Positions 21,014 to 29,368 of a stretch of DNA of 64,000 nucleotides are shown here, piece after piece. Position 1 is the first letter of the stretch. Each line of letters opens with the position of its first letter. This DNA comes from PCRC01 sp017848435 (GTDB lineage Bacteria; Pseudomonadota; Gammaproteobacteria; Burkholderiales; Burkholderiaceae_C): NCBI GenBank assembly GCA_965284315.1, contig OZ260072.1, forward strand, positions 1,798,001-1,862,000. The letters are read 5' to 3'. The notes below the pieces were generated by a model, which was not told the origin of the DNA, made no database searches, and was given only the letters and a program-made list of their open reading frames with translations. A program made the translations under genes and the position numbers.

Positions 21014-21427
21014 ATGGCCACCACTTACACCATCAGCGACCTTGCCCGTGAGTTTGACCTCACCACCCGCGCCATCCGTTTCTACGAAGACATGGGCCTG
21101 CTGCAACCCCAGCGCGAGGGGGCCAGTGGCCGCAACCGCATTTACTCGGCGCGTGACCGCACCCGGCTCAAACTGACGCTGCGGGCCAAGCGGCTGGGGC
21201 TGAGCCTGTCCGAGGCCAAAGACATCCTTGACATGTACGACAGCCCGCGCGACACCGGCGGGCAGCTGAAGAAATTCCTCAGCGTGCTGGCGGGCCACCG
21301 CCTGGAGCTGGAGGCGCAAATGACCGACCTGCAGGCCAACCTCGACGAGGTCAAGGCCCACGAGAAAGAGGCCCGCGCCGTGCTGGCCCGCCTGGAAAAA
21401 GCCAAGCCCGCCGCCGCAGTCAAGTAG
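21014..21427 (+). CDS. liuR: MerR-family regulator, LiuR type
   Basis: A 137-residue MerR protein. The winged helix-turn-helix is at residues about 4-70 (TISDLAREFDLTTRAIRFYEDMG...NRIYSARDRTRLK). A coiled-coil dimerisation helix follows from about 85 to 130. It lacks metal-binding cysteines, which argues against a metal or redox sensor. The downstream genes are isovalerate catabolism genes, as in other LiuR loci where the protein senses branched-chain CoA metabolites. Palindromic sites flank the gene on both sides, which suggests autoregulation. Confidence 0.9.
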   Translation: MATTYTISDLAREFDLTTRAIRFYEDMGLLQPQREGASGRNRIYSARDRTRLKLTLRAKRLGLSLSEAKDILDMYDSPRDTGGQLKKFLSVLAGHRLELEAQMTDLQANLDEVKAHEKEARAVLARLEKAKPAAAVK

Positions 21428-21435
21428 TTTTACGT

Positions 21436-21466
21436 AATTGACGTTTACGTAAACGTCAATTAGACT
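21436..21466 (+). promoter_or_regulatory. LiuR-type operator 2 overlapping a predicted promoter
   Basis: Positions 21436-21461 form a perfect 26-bp palindrome centred on TTACGTAA, with TTGACGT/ACGTCAA flanks. A good -35 (TTGACG, 21438-21443) and -10 (TAGACT, 21461-21466) are separated by 17 bases, so the palindrome fills the promoter spacer. An additional half-site, TTTACGTAA, precedes it at 21429-21437. A 17-base spacer is normal length, unlike the stretched spacers of MerR-activated promoters, so repression by LiuR is the simpler model. Confidence 0.75.
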
Positions 21467-21501
21467 CTCGCCTGTTTTTACCCCGCCTGCACCGCTCCGC
21501 C

Positions 21502-21936
21502 ATGCCCGACACCACGGCCCTGTACCAACGCATTGAAACCAGCTTCCTCCGCCAAGGGATGATGCGGCACCTCGGTGCGCGCCTGCTGCGCGTCGCACCG
21601 GGCGAATGCGACATTGCGCTGCCATACACCGACAAGGTGACGCAGCAGCAGGGCGGTTTCCACGGCGGCGCCATGGCCGCGCTGGCCGACATCGTGGGTG
21701 GCTATGCCGGCCTGACGGTGGTGCCCGAAGGCATGGAGGTGACCACGGTCGAGTTCAAGGTCAATTTCCTCGCGGCCTTTCAGAGCGGCGACATCGTCGG
21801 GCGCGGACGCGTGGTGCGCGGTGGCAAACGCATTGTGGTGACCACCGCCGAGGTGGTGCACATCGCGGCAGATGGGCAAGAAACGCCTTGCGCGGTGATG
21901 CAGCAAACGCTGATGCCTGTGCCTAAAAACTACTAA
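21502..21936 (+). CDS. PaaI-family hotdog thioesterase
   Basis: A 144-residue hotdog-fold protein. The GGFHGGAMAALADIVGGYA segment (about residues 51-69) is the PaaI/YdiI-like active-site helix, and VEFKVNFLAAFQSGDIVGRG follows. It would hydrolyse acyl-CoA thioesters and may rescue CoA from stalled intermediates. It is the first gene after the LiuR operator and lies 24 bases before isovaleryl-CoA dehydrogenase. Confidence 0.88.
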   Translation: MPDTTALYQRIETSFLRQGMMRHLGARLLRVAPGECDIALPYTDKVTQQQGGFHGGAMAALADIVGGYAGLTVVPEGMEVTTVEFKVNFLAAFQSGDIVGRGRVVRGGKRIVVTTAEVVHIAADGQETPCAVMQQTLMPVPKNY

Positions 21937-21960
21937 GACAAGCCTTCAGGAGACACCCTC

Positions 21961-23142
21961 ATGACCGAATTGCCCGGCCTCAACTTCCAGCTCGGCGAAG
22001 ACATCGACGCACTGCGCGACGCGGTGCGCGACTTTGCCCAGGCCGAGATCGCCCCCCGTGCCGCCGAGATCGACCGCAGCGACCAGTTCCCGATGGACCT
22101 GTGGCGCAAGATGGGTGACCTGGGCGTGCTGGGCATCACCGTGAGCGAGGAATACGGCGGCGCCAACATGGGCTACCTGGCCCACATGGTTGCAATGGAG
22201 GAAATCTCCCGCGCCTCGGCCGCGGTGGGCCTGAGCTACGGCGCCCACAGCAATCTGTGCGTGAACCAGATCAAGCGCAACGGCAACGACGAACAGCGCG
22301 CCAAATACCTGCCCAAGCTGGTGTCGGGCGAGCATGTGGGTGCGCTGGCCATGAGCGAGCCGGGCGCTGGCTCGGACGTCGTCAGCATGAAGCTGAAGGC
22401 CGAAGACAAAGGCGGCTACTACCTGCTCAACGGCAGCAAGATGTGGATCACCAACGGCCCGGATGCCGACACCATGGTCGTCTATGCCAAGACCGAACCC
22501 GAGCTGGGCGCCCGCGGCGTCACCGCCTTCATCGTTGAAAAAGGCATGAAGGGCTTCAGCACCGCGCAAAAGCTCGACAAGCTCGGCATGCGCGGCAGCC
22601 ACACCGGCGAGATGGTGTTTCAGGACGTGGAAGTGCCGGCGCAGAACATCCTGGGCGGCCTGAACGGTGGCGCCAAGGTGCTGATGAGCGGGCTCGATTA
22701 CGAGCGCGCGGTGCTGGCCGCAGGCCCCATCGGCATCATGCAGGCGGTGATGGACAACGTGGTCCCCTACATCCACGACCGCAAGCAGTTCGGCCAGAGC
22801 ATTGGCGAATTCCAGCTGATCCAGGGCAAGGTGGCCGACATGTACACCGTGCTGCAGGCCGGCCGCGCCTTCTGCTACACCATTGGCAAGAACCTCGACA
22901 TACTGGGTGCTGGCCATGTGCGCCAGGTGCGCAAGGACTGCGCTGCGGTCATTTTGTGGTGCGCCGAAGAAGCCACCAAAATGGCCGGCAACGGCATCCA
23001 GATCTTTGGTGGCAACGGCTACATCAACGAATACCCGTTGGGCCGGCTGTGGCGCGACGCCAAGCTGTACGAGATCGGCGCCGGCACCAGCGAAATCCGC
23101 CGCATGCTGATCGGCCGAGAGTTGTTTGCCGAAACCTGCTGA
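21961..23142 (+). CDS. ivd: isovaleryl-CoA dehydrogenase
   Basis: A 393-residue FAD-dependent acyl-CoA dehydrogenase. Its catalytic-base region, GLDYERAVLAAGPIGIMQ near residues 244-261, resembles the IVD-specific position for glutamate, and the C-terminal region has IGAGTSEIRRMLIGREL in place of the YEGTS glutamate used by other family members. It converts isovaleryl-CoA to 3-methylcrotonyl-CoA and passes electrons to ETF. GGAG just upstream at 21949-21952 supports the start. The LiuR context supports the assignment (liuA). Confidence 0.94.
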   Translation: MTELPGLNFQLGEDIDALRDAVRDFAQAEIAPRAAEIDRSDQFPMDLWRKMGDLGVLGITVSEEYGGANMGYLAHMVAMEEISRASAAVGLSYGAHSNLCVNQIKRNGNDEQRAKYLPKLVSGEHVGALAMSEPGAGSDVVSMKLKAEDKGGYYLLNGSKMWITNGPDADTMVVYAKTEPELGARGVTAFIVEKGMKGFSTAQKLDKLGMRGSHTGEMVFQDVEVPAQNILGGLNGGAKVLMSGLDYERAVLAAGPIGIMQAVMDNVVPYIHDRKQFGQSIGEFQLIQGKVADMYTVLQAGRAFCYTIGKNLDILGAGHVRQVRKDCAAVILWCAEEATKMAGNGIQIFGGNGYINEYPLGRLWRDAKLYEIGAGTSEIRRMLIGRELFAETC

Positions 23143-23179
23143 CGCCACCCGTCCCACCAGATTCGCGACAATACGTACC

Positions 23180-23839
23180 ATGTCATCCAATCTTCAAGAC
23201 CTCTTTGCCCACAACCGCGCCTGGGCCGCCCAAATGGAGCGCGAACGGCCCGGCTTTTTCACCAGCCTGAAAGCCCAGCAAAAACCCAAGTACATGTGGA
23301 TTGGTTGCTCTGACAGCCGGGTCCCGGCCAACCAGATCACGGGCCTGGAGCCGGGCGAGGTGTTTGTGCACCGCAACGTGGCCAACGTGGTGGTGCCAAC
23401 CGACCTGAACTGCCTGTCTACGGTGCAGTACGCGGTGGACATGCTCAAGATCGAGCACCTGATGGTGGTGGGCCACTACGGTTGCGGCGGGGTGCTGGCA
23501 GCGCTCAATGGCGTGCGGGTGGGTTTGGCCGACAACTGGATCCGCCACATCCAGGACGTCCGTGACCGGCACCGCGCGCTGTTGGATGGTCTGGAGGAGG
23601 AGCGCAAGGGCGACGCGCTGGTTGAGCTCAACGCGATTGAGCAGGTGGTGAATGTGGCCCAAACCACCGTGCTGCAAGATGCCTGGGCCCGTGGCCAGTC
23701 TGTCACCTTGCACGGTTGGGTGTATGGCCTGAACGACGGCCTGATCCAAGACCTTAAGATGACGGTGGATGGCAACCAGAGCCTGGAGGTCGCTTACCGC
23801 GCTGCGATTGCGGGTGTGTCTCAGGGCCGTGGCGGTTAA
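23180..23839 (+). CDS. can: beta-class carbonic anhydrase
   Basis: A 219-residue cytosolic beta-carbonic anhydrase. The zinc ligands are visible as CSDSR (about residues 42-46) and HYGCGG (about 98-103), with HRNVANVV near 67-74. It interconverts CO2 and bicarbonate. In this operon it could supply bicarbonate to methylcrotonyl-CoA carboxylase encoded further right; that link is inference. ATG 23180 is preferred over an upstream in-frame codon overlapping ivd. Confidence 0.93.
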   Translation: MSSNLQDLFAHNRAWAAQMERERPGFFTSLKAQQKPKYMWIGCSDSRVPANQITGLEPGEVFVHRNVANVVVPTDLNCLSTVQYAVDMLKIEHLMVVGHYGCGGVLAALNGVRVGLADNWIRHIQDVRDRHRALLDGLEEERKGDALVELNAIEQVVNVAQTTVLQDAWARGQSVTLHGWVYGLNDGLIQDLKMTVDGNQSLEVAYRAAIAGVSQGRGG

Positions 23840-23854
23840 GCCGCAGACGCCGAC

Positions 23855-25693
23855 ATGTTCCCCCAGAAGCTCGACTCCACCATCGCCTACGACATTGCCA
23901 AGGCGATGATCGACGGCTTCAACCGCCACTACCGTTTGTTCCGCACCGAATCGGCCCGCGCCAAGCACCGGTTCGAGACCGCCGACTGGCATGGGCAACA
24001 GCGCGCGCAGCGTGAACGCATCGAGTTCTACGACCTGCGGGTGAAGGAGTGTTCCACCCGGCTGGAGCGCGAGTTCAAGGGCGGCGACCAGCCCATGGAG
24101 GTGTGGCAGCAGGTCAAGCTGCACTACATCGGCCTGCTGGTGAACCACCACCAGCCAGAGCTGGCCGAGACCTTTTTCAACTCGGTCACCACCAAGATCC
24201 TGCACCGCAGCTACTTCCACAACGACTTCATCTTCGTGCGGCCCGCCGTCAGCACCGAGTACATCGAGAACGCCGAGCCCACCGCCCGCCCCACCTACCG
24301 CGCTTACTACCCGACGCGTGACAACCTGCACGCCACGGTGACGCAACTGATCCGCGACTTTGACCTGCGGCGTGAATTTGACGACCTCGACCGTGACGTG
24401 GGCTTTGTGCTGGAGGCCATGCAAGGCCGCTACGACCACGTCAAGCTGCGCGCCAATTTTCAGTTCCAGGTGCTCAGTGGCCTGTTCTTCCGGAACAAGG
24501 GCGCCTACGTGGTTGGCAAGATCATCAACGGCTTCAACGAGGTGCCGTTTGCCTTGCCCATCCTGTACAACAAGGCCGGCAAGCTGGTGATCGACACCGC
24601 GCTGTTTGGCGAGGAAGACCTGCTGATCCTGTTCAGCTTTGCCCGCGCCTACTTCATGGTGGAGATGGAAATCCCGTCCGCCTACGTGCAGTTCCTGCGC
24701 AGCATGATGCCGCGCAAACCGCGCGCCGAGATGTACAGCGCCCTCGGCCTGGCGAAGCAGGGCAAGACCCTGTTCTACCGCGACTTCCTCAACCACCAGC
24801 GCCACAGCAGCGACAAGTTCCGCATCGCCCCCGGTATCAAGGGCATGGTGATGCTGGTGTTTGACTTGCCGTCGTTCCCGTATGTGTTCAAGGTCATCAA
24901 GGACTATTACCCGCCGCAGAAAGACACCACGCGCGAGATCATCAAGAGCAAGTATTTGCTGGTCAAGCAGCACGACCGGGTGGGCCGCATGGCCGACACG
25001 CTGGAGTACAGCGACGTGGCTTTCCCGCGCGACCGTTTTGAAGACGAGCTGATCGCCGAGATCGAGAAGTTCGCGCCCAGCCAGCTGGAGATTTCCGACC
25101 GTGACGGCGACGGCCATGTGGAGGTCATCCTGAAACACGTCTACATCGAGCGCCGCATGATCCCGCTCAACATCTACCTGCAGGAAGCCTTTGACGCCCA
25201 GGACGACCCACGCGCGCAAGAGCAGGTGGAGCGGGGCGTGGTGGAGTATGGCAACGCCATCAAAGACCTGGTGTCGGCCAACATCTTCCCGGGCGACATG
25301 CTGTGGAAGAACTTTGGCATCACCCGCAACGGCAAGGTCGTGTTCTACGACTACGACGAGATCGAGTACATCACCGACTGCATCTTCCGCAAGGTGCCCG
25401 CGCCGCGCAACGAAGAAGACGAAATGAGCGGCGAGATCTGGTACACCGTCGGCCCGAAAGACGTGTTTCCGGAAACCTTTGGGCCTTTCCTGCTGGGCAA
25501 CCCGCGGGTGCGCGAGGTGTTCATGCGCCACCATGCGGATTTGCTCGACGTGGCCTTCTGGCAGGGCCACAAAGACCGCATCCAGGCCGGCCATGTGCAC
25601 GACGTGTTCCCGTACGAGCGCGACATCCGCTTCGTGAACCGCTACATCCGCCACAGCCTGACCTCGTCGCCAGCCGAGTTGACCGGCAGCTGA
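23855..25693 (+). CDS. aceK: isocitrate dehydrogenase kinase/phosphatase
   Basis: A 612-residue AceK, close to the family length. The N-terminal regulatory half is followed by a kinase-like core with the ATP-binding APGIKGMVMLVFDLPSFPYVFKVIKD region (about 325-350) and the catalytic MLWKNFGITRNGKVVFYDYDEIEYI (about 481-505, including the DYDE motif). It phosphorylates and dephosphorylates isocitrate dehydrogenase, switching carbon to the glyoxylate bypass. Its place downstream of ivd suggests that acetyl-CoA-yielding catabolism and the glyoxylate switch are co-expressed. No aceA or aceB is in the window. Confidence 0.96.
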   Translation: MFPQKLDSTIAYDIAKAMIDGFNRHYRLFRTESARAKHRFETADWHGQQRAQRERIEFYDLRVKECSTRLEREFKGGDQPMEVWQQVKLHYIGLLVNHHQPELAETFFNSVTTKILHRSYFHNDFIFVRPAVSTEYIENAEPTARPTYRAYYPTRDNLHATVTQLIRDFDLRREFDDLDRDVGFVLEAMQGRYDHVKLRANFQFQVLSGLFFRNKGAYVVGKIINGFNEVPFALPILYNKAGKLVIDTALFGEEDLLILFSFARAYFMVEMEIPSAYVQFLRSMMPRKPRAEMYSALGLAKQGKTLFYRDFLNHQRHSSDKFRIAPGIKGMVMLVFDLPSFPYVFKVIKDYYPPQKDTTREIIKSKYLLVKQHDRVGRMADTLEYSDVAFPRDRFEDELIAEIEKFAPSQLEISDRDGDGHVEVILKHVYIERRMIPLNIYLQEAFDAQDDPRAQEQVERGVVEYGNAIKDLVSANIFPGDMLWKNFGITRNGKVVFYDYDEIEYITDCIFRKVPAPRNEEDEMSGEIWYTVGPKDVFPETFGPFLLGNPRVREVFMRHHADLLDVAFWQGHKDRIQAGHVHDVFPYERDIRFVNRYIRHSLTSSPAELTGS

Positions 25694-25696
25694 ACC

Positions 25697-26188
25697 ATGG
25701 GCAGCATGCGTGACGCTTGGGAATACGCCAGCTTCGTGGTCACTGCGCTGGGCCTGCCGGTGGCCATCCTGTTCTTCATGTGGGAGCAGCGCAAGGAACG
25801 CAACAACGAAGAGGAAGAGGCCTACCAGCTGCTGTCCGACGCCTACAACGACTTCCTGAAGATCGTGCTGGCCAACCCCGATTTGCGCTTGCGCACCAAT
25901 GAGCCGCTGACCGACCCCACGCCCGAGCAGAACGAACGCATCCTGGTGATTTACGAGATGCTGATTTCGCTGTTTGAGCGCGCCTACATCGTGGCATGGG
26001 AAGAGAACATGAGCGAGGTCGAGAAGCGCCGCTGGAACAGCTGGGACGACTTCATGCGCGAGTGGTGCCGCCGTGAGCGCTTTTTCCATGCCCTCCCACT
26101 GTTGCTGCGCGGCGAAGACCCGCAGTTCCAGTCGTATATCCGCCGCATTGCCGAAGAAGAGCGCGGCAGCCTTGTCCAACTCACTTGA
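25697..26188 (+). CDS. hypothetical membrane-anchored protein
   Basis: A 163-residue protein with one N-terminal transmembrane helix (about residues 11-29) followed by a charged, helical cytoplasmic domain with a run of acidic residues (ERNNEEEEAYQ) and many aromatic and Arg residues near 110-150. I do not recognise a family. It begins 3 bases after aceK and ends 11 bases before the thiolase, so it is in the operon. Confidence 0.8.
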   Translation: MGSMRDAWEYASFVVTALGLPVAILFFMWEQRKERNNEEEEAYQLLSDAYNDFLKIVLANPDLRLRTNEPLTDPTPEQNERILVIYEMLISLFERAYIVAWEENMSEVEKRRWNSWDDFMREWCRRERFFHALPLLLRGEDPQFQSYIRRIAEEERGSLVQLT

Positions 26189-26199
26189 AGGAAACAACC

Positions 26200-27381
26200 A
26201 TGTCTGACAGCATCGTCATCACCGGTGCCGCCCGCACGCCCATGGGCGGCTTTCAGGGCGACTTCGCCAGCCTCGCCGCGCACGACCTGGGTGGTGCCGC
26301 CATCAAAGCCGCCGTCGAGCGCGCCGGCATTTCTCCCGACGTGGTGGGCGAGGTGCTGTTTGGCAACTGCCTGATGGCCGGCCAGGGCCAGGCGCCAGCG
26401 CGCCAGGCTGCGTTCAAGGGCGGCCTGCCCAAGGGGGCGGGCGCCGTCACGCTGAGCAAGATGTGTGGCTCCGGCATGCGTGCCGCCATGTTCGCGCACG
26501 ACATGCTGCTGGCCGGCAGCGCCGACGTTGTGGTGGCCGGGGGCATGGAGAGCATGACCAACGCGCCCCACCTGTTGCCCAAGGGCCGCAGCGGCATCCG
26601 CATCGGCCACGACCGGGTGATGGACCACATGATGCTCGACGGCCTGGAAGACGCCTACGAAGCCGGCCGCTCGATGGGCACCTTTGGCGAAGACTGCGCC
26701 GCCAAGTACAGCTTCACCCGCGAGCAGCAGGACGCCTTTGCGATGGCCAGCGTGCAGCGTGCCCAAACCGCCACCACCTCCGGCGCGTTTGCGGCCGAGA
26801 TCACGCCCGTGGCGGTGAAAACCCGTGCCGGTGAAACACTGGTCAGCATCGACGAAGGCCCGGGCAAGATCAAGGTCGACAAGATTCCGTCGCTGCGTGC
26901 GGCGTTCAAGAAAGACGGCACCATCACTGCCGCGTCCAGCTCGTCCATCAACGACGGCGCGGCCGCGCTGGTGATGATGAAAGCATCCACCGCGCAACAG
27001 CTCGGCAGCACGCCGATCGCCCGCGTCGTCGCCCACACCACCCACGCGCAGGAACCGAACTGGTTTGCCACCGCACCGGTCGGCGCCACGCAAAAGCTGC
27101 TCGCCAAAACCGGCTGGACCGTGGCCGACGTGGACCTGTGGGAAATCAACGAAGCCTTTGCCGTGGTGCCCATGGCCCTGATGACAGAGCTGAACATTCC
27201 CCACGAGAAGGTCAACGTCAACGGCGGCGCCTGCGCCTTGGGCCACCCGATCGGCGCGAGCGGTGCGCGCATTCTGGTCACATTGATCTACGCACTCAAG
27301 GCCCGTGGCCTGAAGAAGGGTGTTGCCACGCTCTGCATCGGCGGTGGCGAAGCGACCGCCATGGCCATTGAGTTGCTATAA
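26200..27381 (+). CDS. acetyl-CoA C-acetyltransferase (thiolase)
   Basis: A 393-residue thiolase. The nucleophilic cysteine is Cys89 in LSKMCGSGMRA. The C-terminal NGGACALGHPIGASGARIL (catalytic His) and CIGGGEATA (second Cys) motifs are present. It cleaves acetoacetyl-CoA or forms it, and would process the acetoacetate product of leucine breakdown. GAAGGA near 26187-26192 supports ATG 26200. The last codon and the TAA stop (27379-27381) lie within a copy of the dispersed short element at 27371-27392. Confidence 0.94.
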   Translation: MSDSIVITGAARTPMGGFQGDFASLAAHDLGGAAIKAAVERAGISPDVVGEVLFGNCLMAGQGQAPARQAAFKGGLPKGAGAVTLSKMCGSGMRAAMFAHDMLLAGSADVVVAGGMESMTNAPHLLPKGRSGIRIGHDRVMDHMMLDGLEDAYEAGRSMGTFGEDCAAKYSFTREQQDAFAMASVQRAQTATTSGAFAAEITPVAVKTRAGETLVSIDEGPGKIKVDKIPSLRAAFKKDGTITAASSSSINDGAAALVMMKASTAQQLGSTPIARVVAHTTHAQEPNWFATAPVGATQKLLAKTGWTVADVDLWEINEAFAVVPMALMTELNIPHEKVNVNGGACALGHPIGASGARILVTLIYALKARGLKKGVATLCIGGGEATAMAIELL

Positions 27382-27392
27382 ATTAAATAGCT
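27371..27392 (+). repeat. dispersed short element, family 2 copy
   Basis: AGTTGCTAT, seven bases, ATAGCT, matching 19062-19083 (inverted) in both arms and spacing. The thiolase stop codon lies inside the element. Confidence 0.7.
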
Positions 27393-27426
27393 ATACCACA
27401 AGGTTTCACTAAGGCTGGAAGCATAA

Positions 27427-28590
27427 ATGTTGTTAAATTCCGACCAGGAAGCCGTCCGCGATGCCGTTCGGGCCTTTGCGCAGCAGGAACTGTGGCCCCA
27501 CGCCCCGCGCTGGGACCGTGAGCGCCATTTCCCGAAAGACGCCCACCAGGGCCTGGCCGCGCTCGGCGCCTACGGCATCTGTGTGCCCGAGGAATACGGC
27601 GGCGCCAACCTCGACTACGTGACGCTGGCCGTGGTGCTGGAAGAAATTGCCGCTGGCGACGGCGGCACCAGCACCGCCATCAGCGTCACCAACTGCCCGG
27701 TCAACGCCATCCTGATGCGCTACGGCACGGCAGCGCAAAAGAAGCAGTGGCTCACACCGCTGGCCCAGGGCCAGATGTTGGGCATTTTCTGCCTGACCGA
27801 GCCGCAGGTGGGCTCCGACGCCTCAGGCCTGAAAACCACCGCGGTGAAAGACGGCGACGGTTATGTGCTGAACGGCGTCAAGCAGTTCATCACCAGCGGC
27901 AAAAACGGGCAGGTCGCCATCGTCATTGCCGTCACCGACAAGGGCGCCGGCAAAAAGGGCATGAGCGCCTTCATCGTGCCCACCAGCGCGCCCGGCTACG
28001 TGGTCGCACGGCTGGAAGACAAACTCGGACAGCACAGCAGCGACACCGCGCAGATCAACTTCGACGACTGCCGCATCCCGGCCGAGAATTTGATTGGCGC
28101 CGAAGGCGAGGGCTACAAAATCGCCCTCGGTGGGCTGGAAGGCGGCCGCATCGGCATTGCGTCGCAAAGCATTGGCATGGCGCGCAGCGCGTTTGAATTC
28201 GCACTCGACTACGCCAAGCAGCGCACCAGCTTCGGCACCGCCATCTTCAACCACCAGGCGGTCGGCTTCCGGCTGGCCGAATGCGCCATGAAAATTGAGG
28301 CCGCGCGCCAGCTCACCTGGCACGCCGCCGCCATGCGCGACGCTGGCCTGCCCTGCCTGAAAGAAGCCGCCATGGCCAAGCTGTTCGCCAGCGAAATGGC
28401 CGAGGAAGTCTGCACCGCTGCCATCCAGACGCTGGGTGGCTACGGCTATGTGAACGACTTCCCGGTCGAGCGCATCTACCGCGACGTGCGGGTCTGCCAG
28501 ATCTACGAAGGCACCAGCGACGTGCAGAAAATCCTGATCATGCGGGCGCTTGCAAATACTGGGACAAGACTGGTATCGGGCGGTATGTAG
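27427..28590 (+). CDS. acyl-CoA dehydrogenase with prophage-replaced C-terminus
   Basis: A 387-residue acyl-CoA dehydrogenase. The catalytic glutamate is probably Glu361 in IYEGTSDVQ. EPQVGSDASG (about 121-130) and TSGKNGQVAIV (about 157-167) mark the FAD and substrate domains. The chain reads ILI (369-371) and then MRALANTGTRLVSGGM. The prophage junction lies at about codon 371-372, and the sequence at the other prophage end suggests the uninterrupted protein ended ILIQRALA (376 residues). The junction is only about ten residues after the catalytic Glu, so the preserved RALA tail may keep the enzyme working. Its substrate is a short or branched acyl-CoA; not resolved further. Confidence 0.92.
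   Translation: MLLNSDQEAVRDAVRAFAQQELWPHAPRWDRERHFPKDAHQGLAALGAYGICVPEEYGGANLDYVTLAVVLEEIAAGDGGTSTAISVTNCPVNAILMRYGTAAQKKQWLTPLAQGQMLGIFCLTEPQVGSDASGLKTTAVKDGDGYVLNGVKQFITSGKNGQVAIVIAVTDKGAGKKGMSAFIVPTSAPGYVVARLEDKLGQHSSDTAQINFDDCRIPAENLIGAEGEGYKIALGGLEGGRIGIASQSIGMARSAFEFALDYAKQRTSFGTAIFNHQAVGFRLAECAMKIEAARQLTWHAAAMRDAGLPCLKEAAMAKLFASEMAEEVCTAAIQTLGGYGYVNDFPVERIYRDVRVCQIYEGTSDVQKILIMRALANTGTRLVSGGM
28534..28553 (+). repeat. attL candidate of the filamentous prophage
   Basis: This 20-base stretch matches 34874-34893 at 16 of 20 positions, starting with identical CTGATC and containing GCGCT in register. Left of it is host acyl-CoA dehydrogenase sequence; right of it is phage sequence. The recombinase stop codon (28538-28540) lies inside it. 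Short, imperfect identity is expected for serine-recombinase att sites. Confidence 0.7.
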
Positions 28591-29146
28591 AGCCCGGCCC
28601 GGGTGAGAGTATTCTCGAAACCGAAGAGCGTGACACACCGAAAATAAGACCCAAAGTCTCCATCGTGTACCAGCCGCTGGCATGTAGCACACGTACTGCA
28701 TCTGCCTCATCCTCATTGAGGATACGACGCCTACCACCCCAACGAACACCACGCTCATAAGCAGCGACCTGACCAGCAATAGTCCGCTCACGTATGAGAG
28801 TCCGTTCGAACTGAGCGACTGCACCGAGAATCTGCACGATGAACAAGCCAATAGACGTTGACGTGTCTATAGGCTCAGTAATGCTCCTAAAACCAGAACC
28901 GCGTGCGCTGAGTGTCTCAAGCAGCAAAAGCAAGTCTTTGAGACTACGAGCAATGCGGTCTAGCTTGTAAACCACAAGTACATCGCCACGTCGAAGGGAC
29001 TGGACACAAGCCGTGAGCTGTGGGCGGACGGAGACCGCGCTCCTCTTTTCTTGAAATATCGTGCGCACACCAGCACGACGGAGCGCATCAATCTGTAAAG
29101 TCGTCTCCTGCTCACTGGTGGAAACGCGTGCATAGCCAATCAGCAT
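28538..29146 (-). CDS. small serine recombinase (resolvase/invertase family), likely integrase
   Basis: A 202-residue serine recombinase. The catalytic serine is Ser9 in YARVST, and the active-site arginines are Arg64 and Arg67 in KLDRIARS. A long dimerisation helix follows (about 105-135). A C-terminal helix-turn-helix lies near 158-180 (YTMETLGLIFGVSRSSVSRIL region). An unusual proline-containing tail of about 20 residues ends inside attL. Resolvase-type recombinases are known to integrate Ralstonia phage RSM-type inoviruses, so this is the probable integrase/excisionase. A tyrosine integrase and a XerCD dif-like site are absent. Confidence 0.9.
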   Translation of the reverse strand: MLIGYARVSTSEQETTLQIDALRRAGVRTIFQEKRSAVSVRPQLTACVQSLRRGDVLVVYKLDRIARSLKDLLLLLETLSARGSGFRSITEPIDTSTSIGLFIVQILGAVAQFERTLIRERTIAGQVAAYERGVRWGGRRRILNEDEADAVRVLHASGWYTMETLGLIFGVSRSSVSRILSPGPGSTYRPIPVLSQYLQAPA

Positions 29147-29155
29147 CAGCCTTGT

Positions 29156-29347
29156 CTACTTGCCGAACCAGCGAAACACGGCATAGCAGACTGCTAGCAC
29201 CATGAGCCAAACAGCAGCGATGGCAGTCCAATGCCATTGCCTTTTAGATGGCGTATTGCCACCCCTATACAGCTTTGGGAAATAACGAGCATCGACATCA
29301 CGCGGTGTACGCCTGAGAAGTGAATCACGCTTACGCTGACGAGCCAT
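29156..29347 (-). CDS. small phage membrane protein
   Basis: A 63-residue protein with a strongly basic N-terminus (RQRKRDSLLRRTPRD) and one C-terminal transmembrane helix (about residues 41-60, WTAIAAVWLMVLAVCYAVF). It lies between the replication protein and the recombinase, 9 bases before the latter. It has no recognisable family. Small membrane proteins at this position could act in superinfection immunity or assembly; that is speculation. Confidence 0.6.
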   Translation of the reverse strand: MARQRKRDSLLRRTPRDVDARYFPKLYRGGNTPSKRQWHWTAIAAVWLMVLAVCYAVFRWFGK

Positions 29348-29368
29348 CTTTCCCCCATTTTTGCTATC

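Noticed and set aside
23183..26197. Minus-strand open frame of about 1,000 codons opposite can, aceK and their neighbour
   Set aside because: Antisense to clear genes; no domains visible.
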